Assembly (NCBI GenBank): GCA_902727915.1
Contig: CACVAU010000035.1
Span: 1 to 33,679, forward strand
Direction of reading: 5' to 3'
Source of the DNA: an uncultured Sulfurovum sp.
GTDB taxonomy: Bacteria > Campylobacterota > Campylobacteria > Campylobacterales > Sulfurovaceae
Length of the DNA stretch: 33,679 nucleotides
Part shown: piece by piece, positions 1-8,244 of the stretch
How positions within the stretch are numbered: the first letter of the stretch is position 1
How the letters are laid out: each line of letters starts with the position of its first letter
Made by a program: the position numbers and the translations under genes
Notes under the pieces: model-generated
Database searches by the model: none
Seen by the model: the letters and a program-made list of their open reading frames with translations, nothing else
Told to the model about the DNA's origin: nothing

Positions 1-100
1 CCACCTCTTTTTTTGGTTGTCCTTGTTTTGGAAAATTCCACACATCATCATGGGAAGCTTTAACTAATACCAAAGCTCCAACATTGTTAATTAAAGATAA

Positions 101-1417
101 CTAAAGCACCTTAATCAATGTTCCAAGCAATCGCTCTCCAGTAAAGTTGGTTATCTTCACTTCATACATCGCCCCATACAAAATCTCTAAGTCAGAAGTA
201 TCATTAATCAAAATATCACCATCAATGTCTTTTGCCCAAAGGGTTGGACGAGCCGATAAAATATACTCATGCTCATCACTCTCACCCTCTAAAATAACCT
301 GCATGGTTTTTCCAAGCATATTTTTTAAAGAATACTCTGTGGTCTCATTGGCAATTGCTTCAAGCACTTCAACACGCTCTTCTATTACCTCTTCTGCAAC
401 AGGTTCCATGGTGAAAGCTGGAGTTGTCTCTTCGTTAGAGTAAAAGAACACATTAAATCGGTCAAATTTAAACGCTCTCATAAACTCACAAACACGATCA
501 AAAGCCTCATCACTTTCACCTGGATGACCTGCAATAATAGAGGTTCTTATGAAAGCATCTTTTTTAGACTTCATATGTTCTAAAAGTGCTATGGTTTTTT
601 TCTCACCAAAACCACGACGCATCATTTTTAAGACACCATCGTCTATCTGCTGGATTGGCATATCATAATAGGTTTCAAATACATTTGAATCAGCAATCGT
701 ATCAATGAGTTCAAAACTGGTGGTGCTTGGGTAAAGGTAGAGTATTCTTGATACTTTAACTCCTTCTATGCCCTCAACTGTTTTAACCAAATGAACGAGT
801 CCATCTTTAAGTTTTAAATCACGTCCAAAACTTGATGAGTCTTGAGAGATAAACGAGAACTCATAAAAACCTTTAGCGACTAAGGCTTTTACCTCTTTCT
901 CAATGGATTCTAATGTTCTTGAAAGTAATTTACCTTTAAACGAAGGAATGGCACAAAAAGAACAGGTCTGATTACAACCTTCAGAGATTTTAATGTAAGC
1001 ATGGGTATTCGACCCAGTAATCACACGGTCAGAGTTTTCATTTGCTAAGTAGACAGCAGGAGAAAACACCCCTCTTTTTTCAGCAATCATTTTGTCTATC
1101 TTTTCATAGTCACCAACACCTGTAAAGATGTCTACTTCAGGTAAATCTTTTTGTAACTCTTCTTGGTAACGCTCTGTTAAACATCCAGAAACAACCAGTA
1201 GAGAGTTCTCTTTTCTAACATCATGAAGATTTAAAATGGTGTTGATACTCTCTTCTTTCGCAGCATCTATAAACCCACAAGTATTCACAATAATTACATC
1301 AGCATCTTCAGAGTCATCAGAAATTTCATAGTCTCTAAGCCGACCTAGCATTACCTCAGAATCAACAAGGTTTTTAGTACAGCCTAAGCTTACAAGATGT
1401 AATTTTTTTTGTGACAA
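101..1417 (-). CDS. rimO: Ribosomal protein S12 methylthiotransferase RimO
   Basis: Radical-SAM methylthiotransferase that thiomethylates the conserved aspartate of ribosomal protein S12. The 438 residues match the usual family length. The N-terminal MTTase domain shows the three cluster cysteines C13 (SLGCTKN), C47 (VNTCGF) and C79 (VSGCL). The radical-SAM domain carries C148-x3-C152-x2-C155 (EGCNQTCSFC), and a TRAM-like C-terminal segment follows. The SLGCTKNLVDSE start and the PIQQIDDGVLKMMRRG block favour RimO over MiaB. The start codon is TTG; GGAG lies about 8 bases upstream and no ATG is better placed. It follows the SPOR lipoprotein gene by 42 bases on the same strand, so the two are probably co-transcribed. 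Housekeeping gene, intact. Confidence 0.95.
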   Translation of the reverse strand: MSQKKLHLVSLGCTKNLVDSEVMLGRLRDYEISDDSEDADVIIVNTCGFIDAAKEESINTILNLHDVRKENSLLVVSGCLTERYQEELQKDLPEVDIFTGVGDYEKIDKMIAEKRGVFSPAVYLANENSDRVITGSNTHAYIKISEGCNQTCSFCAIPSFKGKLLSRTLESIEKEVKALVAKGFYEFSFISQDSSSFGRDLKLKDGLVHLVKTVEGIEGVKVSRILYLYPSTTSFELIDTIADSNVFETYYDMPIQQIDDGVLKMMRRGFGEKKTIALLEHMKSKKDAFIRTSIIAGHPGESDEAFDRVCEFMRAFKFDRFNVFFYSNEETTPAFTMEPVAEEVIEERVEVLEAIANETTEYSLKNMLGKTMQVILEGESDEHEYILSARPTLWAKDIDGDILINDTSDLEILYGAMYEVKITNFTGERLLGTLIKVL

Positions 1418-1459
1418 AGTAGAACTCCAAATGATGTTTTTTGGAATTATACCTAGTTT

Positions 1460-1876
1460 TTATGGTCGAAGTACTTGGACAACAAAAGTCTGTTTTTTTA
1501 ACTTTGATTTAACGGTCAAAACCTGATTTTTAGCACTGTTATAAGAGATATAGGGACCAACTAAAACATAATGTTTATTCCATTTACTTAACACAATATG
1601 TTTAAGTGAAGCATCAGCCAATGGTTTTAAATAAGCCTCGTTGGGTTTGTTTTTTTCAAAAACAGCCATTTGTAAATAATAACCTGGTTGTTCTGATTTA
1701 GAAAAAATTTTATTGGAGCTTTTTTGCGTTGCAACGCTGTAGTTTTCTCGAGTGTTATCATTTTTGTTTAGATTGGTAGCGCTAACTGTTTCATTGGTTA
1801 CGCCTTTATTTTTCACACCTGTTTCACAGGCAAGTAGCAGAAGTAAAGTTGTTGTAAGTAATATCGTTTTTATCAT
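1460..1876 (-). CDS. SPOR-domain lipoprotein
   Basis: Small 138-residue exported lipoprotein. A hydrophobic signal ends in a lipobox (LLLLAC, Cys17). An Asn/Thr/Ser-rich linker follows, then a C-terminal SPOR-like domain from about residue 63 to the end (YYLQMAVFE ... HYVLVGPY ... FVVQVL), the pattern of aromatic and Gly-Pro positions seen in SPOR repeats. SPOR domains bind denuded septal peptidoglycan, so a periplasmic role at the cell wall or division site is inferred. It resembles small RlpA- or DamX-like SPOR lipoproteins but has no second catalytic domain. AAAGGG precedes the ATG. The upstream region has a possible -10 and a helically phased direct repeat (1906-1923). Confidence 0.75.
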   Translation of the reverse strand: MIKTILLTTTLLLLLACETGVKNKGVTNETVSATNLNKNDNTRENYSVATQKSSNKIFSKSEQPGYYLQMAVFEKNKPNEAYLKPLADASLKHIVLSKWNKHYVLVGPYISYNSAKNQVLTVKSKLKKQTFVVQVLRP

Positions 1877-1905
1877 TTTTTTCCCTTTGTGTTATAATAA
1901 CTTAG

Positions 1906-1923
1906 GAAAACTTGCGAAAACTT
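1906..1923. promoter_or_regulatory. Direct repeat GAAAACTT x2 at 10-bp period, upstream of SPOR gene
   Basis: GAAAACTT occurs at 1906-1913 and again at 1916-1923, exactly one helical turn apart. A possible minus-strand -10 (TTATAA, 1892-1897) lies on its downstream side, so the repeat covers roughly the -20 to -37 region of the SPOR lipoprotein promoter. This geometry suits a dimeric activator such as an OmpR-type response regulator. That reading is inference. Confidence 0.35.
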
Positions 1924-1951
1924 TAGACTACTTTACATCCTTTTAAAAATT

Positions 1952-3367
1952 TCAAAAACTATAACTGACATCCCAAAAAATCATATCATTATCAGCCATA
2001 GTATCAAATTGTTGAGAACCAGCAATATAATCAATAAGCCCCAAGTTAGTATAAACCCCATCAGCAATATCATACTTCACCCATGCACGTTGAAAACCAC
2101 CCTCATCCAAACTTTTACCAAAAAGTGAAACCAGATAATTGGCTTTTAACGTTGCATTCATAAAGTCAGAACTCATACGAAAAGCATGTTGATAACGTGC
2201 TTCATCCACAGAAAAACGTTCATTTATTAATCGATTATCATAATCATGAAGTTTTCTAATTGAAGCATCATAAGAAATTAAGGTATCAGCAATACCATTG
2301 TATTCTAAACCCAAGAGAGCATCTGACCTTTTAAACTCTTTATTGCCAGTTGTTGTATACTTTAGACCCTCAAAATGGGCGAACTCAGACTTCAGTAACC
2401 ATGAACCATTCAATACATTAAACGCTGCTCCAAGCATGTTGACTTTATCATGTTGCATTTTTCCATTGGCAAAATAACCTGTATCATCACGCATTTGTGC
2501 AACATAAAAGTTTGCATCCCAACCTGAAAACTCTGCCCCAATGCTTAAAGCTGGTAAAACATCAGCATAGTTCTCATTGCTCGGAAGAGAAATTGAAGAA
2601 GCATTAAACACTGAACCAGCAGGTGGATTTTTAGAGAAACGTTGTTCAAGAATAGCCATAGGTGTAATTCGCCAATCACCTACAAAATAGTCAAACTTTG
2701 CCATCGCTACAGGTAAACGTAAATCTTCAATATCAACAATGCCTGGATGACGATTATCTAAAGGGTTTAAAACATCCGTAATACGAATGGTATCTGAACG
2801 ACCCCAAACGACTACTTGTCGCCCCAACTTCATGTCAAAGTTATCACTTAAAGAACCTTCTAAATAAGCATCAAAAAGTTCAACTTCACTTTCCAGTTCA
2901 TCCAACTCATCTTTAGCATATTTTTCACGTCCTCGCAGACTATAAATAGCATCATAATAAGCTTTAGCATTGGTTTTAAATTTAAAACCATTTTCAAATT
3001 TATACTCATAGTCTAAAAGTAGTGAACTTTTTAATAAAGAAAAATTGTCATGAGGCGTTTCACTACTATAGGCGTATGCTATTTGTTCTGTTATGCGACC
3101 TGTCAAAGCCCCTTGTGCTTCTTTCACTTTAGGCTTTTGAAAATTAGTTTTTTTAGAAGAACTTATTGGTTCATCATCAAAACCTTCCATAATATCATCT
3201 ACAGCATCTTTTTTGATTTCTGTTTTTACTTTGGGTTCTTCATCAAAACCATCCATGAGGGCATCTAGGTTTTCAGCATTCAATGAACTCATTAAAAACA
3301 TTGCTAAAAATGCCAATTTTGGTCTTGATGGTGTTGTCAGGGACAACACCCTACAGCTACAAAACAT
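1952..3367 (-). CDS. DUF1302-like outer-membrane protein of the RND/LolA-like operon
   Basis: 471-residue exported protein predicted to be an outer-membrane beta-barrel. A hydrophobic signal (about residues 18-30) probably ends at SLNA. The mature N-terminus carries two acidic repeats, LDALMDGFDEEP (34-45) and VDDIMEGFDDEP (56-67). After that the protein is a run of alternating strands rich in aromatic and Asp/Asn residues, ending in SYSF, a typical barrel C-terminus. KLGRQVVVWGRSDTIRITDVLNP is characteristic of DUF1302-type proteins that travel with MMPL/RND transporters and LolA-like proteins. Its ATG lies one base after the stop of the LolA-like gene, with AAAGG upstream, so translation is coupled. 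Likely the outer-membrane component that passes a hydrophobic substrate; the substrate is unknown. Confidence 0.75.
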   Translation of the reverse strand: MFCSCRVLSLTTPSRPKLAFLAMFLMSSLNAENLDALMDGFDEEPKVKTEIKKDAVDDIMEGFDDEPISSSKKTNFQKPKVKEAQGALTGRITEQIAYAYSSETPHDNFSLLKSSLLLDYEYKFENGFKFKTNAKAYYDAIYSLRGREKYAKDELDELESEVELFDAYLEGSLSDNFDMKLGRQVVVWGRSDTIRITDVLNPLDNRHPGIVDIEDLRLPVAMAKFDYFVGDWRITPMAILEQRFSKNPPAGSVFNASSISLPSNENYADVLPALSIGAEFSGWDANFYVAQMRDDTGYFANGKMQHDKVNMLGAAFNVLNGSWLLKSEFAHFEGLKYTTTGNKEFKRSDALLGLEYNGIADTLISYDASIRKLHDYDNRLINERFSVDEARYQHAFRMSSDFMNATLKANYLVSLFGKSLDEGGFQRAWVKYDIADGVYTNLGLIDYIAGSQQFDTMADNDMIFWDVSYSF

Positions 3368-3368
3368 C

Positions 3369-4172
3369 TTAGAGACCTTTTTCTATCCGTCTGGTTGTAA
3401 ATACGTTGTCATCAATGCTACCGTTTAACCTTACATTTGAGAAAGTTAAAACTGTTTTATGTAAAGTACGTTTTCCCTTTTTAGTCGTCATGGTCATCTC
3501 ATCTACTAACCAAATACCATTCTCTTCACGTATTTTCTTAACGTCTAAATACTTTTTCTTACCATTAGTCATAAAGTTAATGGCACGAATCACCATATGA
3601 TTGTCTTTTCTCACGATGGCAATGCTTTTTTCATACCCTGACTCATCAATCACTTTTTGATTTCTAGGCATTGATTCAATCATCCATGCATCATGTCCAT
3701 AAACTTTGGTCTCTTTGAGTAGTTTAAAATCATAATTCTCTAAATCTCTGTCTGTCATATCAAAGTATGAAAAATCAGACCCCATAAAACTTGAACTTTT
3801 ATCAGCCGAAGGAATTCTTTTTACTTTTTTAAGTGCTGGTAAATATAACCATTGGTCATCATCTTTGCTTGAATCATCATAATCATACGTTAAAAAAGCT
3901 GTATTTTTAACATCTGAAGGGCTTTTAAAAAACATGGTTCTATGGCTATCTTCGCCAAAATCTTTAGCATAAGATTTTAAGTCACGTGTTCGCTCATCTC
4001 CATTTTTATCTATGAGTAGCATCAGCATATCTTGTTCTAAAGTATCACCATCATCTCTGGCATCTACTTTTTCCATAATGGCTCTTGCCTTTGTATCATC
4101 TGCTAAAATAGGAGCTGTTGTTAATAAGGTTGCTCCAACACCCAGTAAAAATAATAATTTTTGTGCTTTCAT
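3369..4172 (-). CDS. LolA-like outer membrane lipoprotein-sorting protein
   Basis: 267-residue periplasmic protein with a Sec signal peptide (FLLGVGATLLTTAPILA). The body matches the LolA-like family (Pfam LolA_like type): ARAIMEKVDARDDGD at the start, DDDQWLYLPALKKVKRI, SSSFMGSDFSYFDM, and a repeated YGHDAWMIES / KKYLDVKKI strand pattern. These proteins form an incomplete barrel that carries a lipid or acyl group. In MMPL/RND operons they are thought to shuttle substrate between inner- and outer-membrane components. This is not the housekeeping lolA. It sits 22 bases downstream of the transporter and 1 base upstream of the outer-membrane protein. AAAGGA precedes the ATG. Family call strong, cargo unknown. 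Confidence 0.85.
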   Translation of the reverse strand: MKAQKLLFLLGVGATLLTTAPILADDTKARAIMEKVDARDDGDTLEQDMLMLLIDKNGDERTRDLKSYAKDFGEDSHRTMFFKSPSDVKNTAFLTYDYDDSSKDDDQWLYLPALKKVKRIPSADKSSSFMGSDFSYFDMTDRDLENYDFKLLKETKVYGHDAWMIESMPRNQKVIDESGYEKSIAIVRKDNHMVIRAINFMTNGKKKYLDVKKIREENGIWLVDEMTMTTKKGKRTLHKTVLTFSNVRLNGSIDDNVFTTRRIEKGL

Positions 4173-4194
4173 TTTGTATATCCTTTATTTAAAT

Positions 4195-6594
4195 TTATTT
4201 AATCCATCCACGTTTAGCCATAAGAACCATTAAGGCAGGTGCTAAAAGTAAATCAGATAGTAGTGCAAACGTAATGACTGACCCTGTTAAGATACCAAAG
4301 TTTTGTACAGAAATCATGTTAGCAGCCATATAAGAGAAGAAACCTAAGGAGAGAACAATGGTAGTAATGAGCATTGCCTTACCTGTCGTAAAAAATGTCT
4401 GCTCCATTGCTTGTAGGGTATCCCCACTTTGTAAATAGTAGCGTTTAAAGTTATGCATAAAGTGAATGGTATCATCCACAGCCAAACCAATAGCAATAGA
4501 CCCAATAAGCAGCGTAAACATATCTAAAGGAGCATCAATCAAGTACATAACCAGTAAACCTACAATAATAGGTGCCAAGTTCGGTATCATACTGATAAGT
4601 CCTAAACGCATAGAACCTAAAATCAACATCATCATAAAAGTAATAGCAATTCCTGCAATAAAATAACTCTCTACTGATGAGTAAACAGCATTAGAGAAAG
4701 TATTAATAAGAAGTGGCATCATTCCTGTGGTTGATACTTTTTCATCTTTAAAAGTCTCCTCACAGGTCTGCTTAACATACTCTAAAGCATCATAAGCCTC
4801 TACAGCTCCTGCCCATGGAAGCTTAATGGTCATTCTTGCTTTAGAAAACTGTGAATCCACCACATCTTCTAAATCGTCAGAACCCGAGTTTTCAAACAAA
4901 AGTAACTCTTGGGATAGTAAATTCTGATCTTTAGGAATGGTGTAGAATGATTCTTGGTTCTCGTTTAAAGCACGGTTTGTCTCTTTTACAATAGTAGCCA
5001 AAGAAACAACTTTTCCTACATGTGTGTAGTCATCTTTATAAGTTATTAATGTCTCAGAGAGTTTATCTAGTTTAGCAAGTCTTTCAGGGTTTTTCCAACC
5101 ATTTTCCTCTTCTGTATCAATCACAACTTCAATGGTAACCGTACCATTCATATGGGTATCAATAGCATCTGTTGCCACACGATTTTTATGTCCCTCTTGA
5201 AACCATGTTAAAGGATCATGCGAAGGTTTAATAGTACTTGCAGCCAAAAAAGATAACAGTACCACAGCCAAAGAACCAAACAACACTTTTTTAGTGTGTT
5301 TCACTGGTATAACAGCCAAATTTTTCATCAGGTTATCAATCTTCCCTGCTTCAACTTTCTCTTTGGCTTTTAATTTTGTAATACTTAAAAGTGCTGGTAA
5401 AAGTGTTAATGTTAAGAGTAAAGAGACCAGTACCCCTATGGCTGCAAAAAGACCCAAGTCAGCAATAGGTGCAACCTCTGAACCTGCAAAAGCACCAATA
5501 CCAATGGCTGTAGTCACAGAGGTCATAGCAATGGCTAAACCTGAATGCCCCATTGTATATGATAGTGCCTCTTTTTTATCACCATTGGCATTAAACCTAT
5601 CAAAAAAGACAGATAAAATATGTACAGTAGCACCCACTGAAACAGCAAGAAGTAAAGAAGGTACAATCTGCGTTGGTAACTTAAATGCCACCCCACTCCA
5701 TGCCATTAATCCTATAGTAGTCATTAAGGAAAAGACAATAACCAGCAAAGGGTAAACAACAGCAGACAAACGTCTAAAGACAAGGAAAAGAAAAACTAAA
5801 ATAATTAAAAAGGTAATACGCATAAACTTCTGCATGTCAGCTCTCATCTGTGCTTTTAATGCATTGTTAACCACTGGAGAACCAGCGACATGCATTTTCA
5901 AACCTTGGGCTTCATATTTCTCAAGAACTCCATAAAGTGCTGAAATAAGTTCTTTATTCTCTTGGTCACTTAAAAAGCCTCTATCGACTACTGTATTTTG
6001 CGTTGCCTCATCACCAAAACCTTCAGAAAACTCATCTTCTACAGAGACTTCTTGTTCTCCTACATGAGAATACGCGTCAGTCTCAATCACCATTGTGGTC
6101 ACTTTTCCATCTTGACTTAAAAGTAAATCTTTATAAAAATGAGAAGCCATTGCTTGTTCTTTAATTTGTGCTAACTCTTGTTCAGTTTTAGGAAAATTCT
6201 CTAACAAGTCATCGGTAATGAGCTTGTCACCCTCACCTCTTGTGTTTCGGACATTGTAAAGTGAAGTTACATCATCAAGATAAGGTATAGTAGATTCTAT
6301 CTCTTTATGCATACTCTTTAATTTTGTTAAAAAGTCTAAAGAAAATATGTTCTCATCTTCTATGGCAATAATAATACGCTCATCACGACCAAACTGTTCT
6401 CTAAAATCATTGTAGGTCAAAAGAACTGGGTCATCATCATGCATAAAACCTTCGGTTGAAGTATCCATTTTAATTTGAGGAACATGGGCAATAGGCAAAG
6501 CAAGTAACAGTACTAAAACCAGCAAAACTTTAAAGGGATTATCGTGAATAAATGCGCCAAATCGACCCATTAAATTTTCTAACTTTTGATGCAT
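4195..6594 (-). CDS. RND-superfamily transporter, MMPL/HpnN-like
   Basis: 799-residue inner-membrane protein with the duplicated RND layout: one N-terminal membrane helix (about 23-40), a large periplasmic loop, five helices, then the same arrangement again. The second half has GLAVDDTIHF (703-712) with D707/D708, the proton-relay position. The matching place in the first half reads VSVGATVHIL without an acidic residue, so only one half keeps the relay. Eukaryotic Patched/NPC1 and bacterial MMPL/HpnN proteins of this class move lipids. It opens the operon with the LolA-like and DUF1302-like genes and has its own promoter (TATAAT at 6625-6630) and GGAG ribosome site. A role in moving a hydrophobic molecule across the envelope is inferred, supported by the lipase/FadL/acyl-CoA ligase operon upstream. 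Confidence 0.9.
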   Translation of the reverse strand: MHQKLENLMGRFGAFIHDNPFKVLLVLVLLLALPIAHVPQIKMDTSTEGFMHDDDPVLLTYNDFREQFGRDERIIIAIEDENIFSLDFLTKLKSMHKEIESTIPYLDDVTSLYNVRNTRGEGDKLITDDLLENFPKTEQELAQIKEQAMASHFYKDLLLSQDGKVTTMVIETDAYSHVGEQEVSVEDEFSEGFGDEATQNTVVDRGFLSDQENKELISALYGVLEKYEAQGLKMHVAGSPVVNNALKAQMRADMQKFMRITFLIILVFLFLVFRRLSAVVYPLLVIVFSLMTTIGLMAWSGVAFKLPTQIVPSLLLAVSVGATVHILSVFFDRFNANGDKKEALSYTMGHSGLAIAMTSVTTAIGIGAFAGSEVAPIADLGLFAAIGVLVSLLLTLTLLPALLSITKLKAKEKVEAGKIDNLMKNLAVIPVKHTKKVLFGSLAVVLLSFLAASTIKPSHDPLTWFQEGHKNRVATDAIDTHMNGTVTIEVVIDTEEENGWKNPERLAKLDKLSETLITYKDDYTHVGKVVSLATIVKETNRALNENQESFYTIPKDQNLLSQELLLFENSGSDDLEDVVDSQFSKARMTIKLPWAGAVEAYDALEYVKQTCEETFKDEKVSTTGMMPLLINTFSNAVYSSVESYFIAGIAITFMMMLILGSMRLGLISMIPNLAPIIVGLLVMYLIDAPLDMFTLLIGSIAIGLAVDDTIHFMHNFKRYYLQSGDTLQAMEQTFFTTGKAMLITTIVLSLGFFSYMAANMISVQNFGILTGSVITFALLSDLLLAPALMVLMAKRGWIK

Positions 6595-6624
6595 GAAGAC
6601 TCCATTTTATAAAAATAAGAGTCT

Positions 6625-6630
6625 ATTATA
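6625..6630 (-). promoter_or_regulatory. Predicted -10 box of the RND/LolA/DUF1302 operon
   Basis: A perfect TATAAT on the minus strand, about 30 bases upstream of the transporter ATG. There is no convincing -35, which is usual for sigma-70 promoters in Campylobacterota. It suggests this operon can be transcribed separately from the lipase-FadL-ligase operon. Confidence 0.55.
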
Positions 6631-6707
6631 TTGCTTAAATCCTTAGCCTACCTTTATAAAACAGGTTATTTTGAACCAAGTGGTACAAAACTGTCAATAA
6701 TTTTGAT

Positions 6708-8243
6708 TTATGCTATATTTTCTTTAAGTTTTCGCTTCAACACCTTACCTGTAGCATTCTTAGGTAGCTCATCAATAAAATATATTTGCTTGGGTACTTT
6801 ATAATTTGCCAACTTATCACGAAGATATTTTTTTAATGCTAACTCATTAATGGAGTCTATACCTTCTTCTAATTCGATATAAGCAACAGGAATTTCTCCA
6901 CTTTTTTCATCAACAAGCCCAATTACAGCTGAAGAGGAAACACCTGAAAAAGCATCAATAACCTCTTCTAGTTCACGTGGATAAATATTAATACCTTTTG
7001 AAATAACCAAATCTTTTTTACGATCAACAATATAAAGAAAATCATCCTCATCCATCGAACCCATATCTCCAGTTAAAAGCCAACCATTGATTATTGTTTC
7101 ATCAGTAGCCGTTGGACGATTGAGGTAACCCATCATCACATTGTCACCTTTGACAATAATATCCCCTACCTCACCTCTGGCTAACTCTACTAAGTTATCA
7201 TCCACAATTTTAATCTCATACCCATGCAGAGCTGTCCCTACAGACTTAGCTTTCTGCTGAACAATAGGATTAATAGAAACAGCTGGTGAAGCCTCACTCA
7301 ACCCATAACCTTCGAGAAGCGTAGCACTTTTAAATTTACTTTGCATCGCTACTAAAGTCTTAGGTTGTAATGCAGCAGCACCTGAAACAAAAATACGTAT
7401 ATTGTTAAACCACATAAAATACCAAGGAAGTTTTGCTTTAACCAGGGCATTATAGACATCAGGAATACCTAAAAAGATAGTAACCCGTTTTAATAATACT
7501 TGCTTAAAGATATTGGCAAAAGGTTTCAATGATTGAACCACAACTGAACTAGCCCCAAGATAAAGAGGCATAATAACCCCTATGGTGAAAGTAAAAGAGT
7601 GAAACATCGGTAAAAAGACTACAATTTTATCAGCACTACTGGCATCTACATGCAAAGCACCACCATGAGCATTGGAGAACATATTTCTAAAACTGAGCAT
7701 TGCCCCTTTAGGTTTTCCTGTCGTTCCTGAAGTATAAATAATAACAGCCAAGGTATCCATATCAACCTCAACCTGTTCTACTTTCTCACTACAACTCAAG
7801 GCCTCTTCAAAAGCAATATTATTAGGGTTACTTTTAAGGTATCCACCTTCCCAAATGGTTAATGAGAGCTGTGCTTGTACCTCACTTGAAGAAACTACTT
7901 TGTCATGGATAACAGAAGAGAGTAATACTTTAGCACTAGAGTCTTCTAAAATATATGCCAGTTCCTCTTCTTTTAAAAAAGTGTTAATCGGTACCGAAAT
8001 AGCTCCAAGTTTTGAAACAGCAAAAACGGCATAAACAAACTCAGCAGAGTTACGCAAAAAAAGTGCAACCTTATCTCCTTGCTTCACGCCTTTATTGGCT
8101 AAATAGGCTGCTAAAATATCTGCTCGTTCTTGAATATCTTGATAAGATCTTTTTTCATCTCCTATGAAAATAGCCGTTTTTTTTCCCATTTTCTTCGCTT
8201 GTGTAAGAATAAGATCATAAAAGTTATTAAATGCATAGTTCAT
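6708..8243 (-). CDS. Long-chain acyl-CoA ligase (AMP-binding, FadD-like)
   Basis: ANL-superfamily adenylate-forming enzyme that would convert a fatty acid, ATP and CoA to acyl-CoA. Visible motifs: P-loop YTSGTTGKPKG (about 170-180), EGYGLSEASP (A5), LLTGDMG with the ribose-binding Asp, VDRKKDLVISKG hinge, and the C-terminal lysine in PKNATGKVLKRK. At 511 residues it is of normal family length. I chose the ATG at 8243, one base after the FadL stop (TAG-T-ATG), over an upstream in-frame GTG at 8264 that would lie inside fadL without a good ribosome site. The tight coupling to a FadL porin points to exogenous fatty acids as substrate. No beta-oxidation genes are present in the window, so the acyl-CoA may feed lipid synthesis. 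The exact chain length cannot be told. Confidence 0.9.
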   Translation of the reverse strand: MNYAFNNFYDLILTQAKKMGKKTAIFIGDEKRSYQDIQERADILAAYLANKGVKQGDKVALFLRNSAEFVYAVFAVSKLGAISVPINTFLKEEELAYILEDSSAKVLLSSVIHDKVVSSSEVQAQLSLTIWEGGYLKSNPNNIAFEEALSCSEKVEQVEVDMDTLAVIIYTSGTTGKPKGAMLSFRNMFSNAHGGALHVDASSADKIVVFLPMFHSFTFTIGVIMPLYLGASSVVVQSLKPFANIFKQVLLKRVTIFLGIPDVYNALVKAKLPWYFMWFNNIRIFVSGAAALQPKTLVAMQSKFKSATLLEGYGLSEASPAVSINPIVQQKAKSVGTALHGYEIKIVDDNLVELARGEVGDIIVKGDNVMMGYLNRPTATDETIINGWLLTGDMGSMDEDDFLYIVDRKKDLVISKGINIYPRELEEVIDAFSGVSSSAVIGLVDEKSGEIPVAYIELEEGIDSINELALKKYLRDKLANYKVPKQIYFIDELPKNATGKVLKRKLKENIA

Positions 8244-8244
8244 A

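Noticed and set aside
5294..5755. Long open frame on the plus strand inside the RND transporter gene
   Set aside because: It is the reverse reading of membrane-helix codons; it has no ribosome site and no family resemblance.
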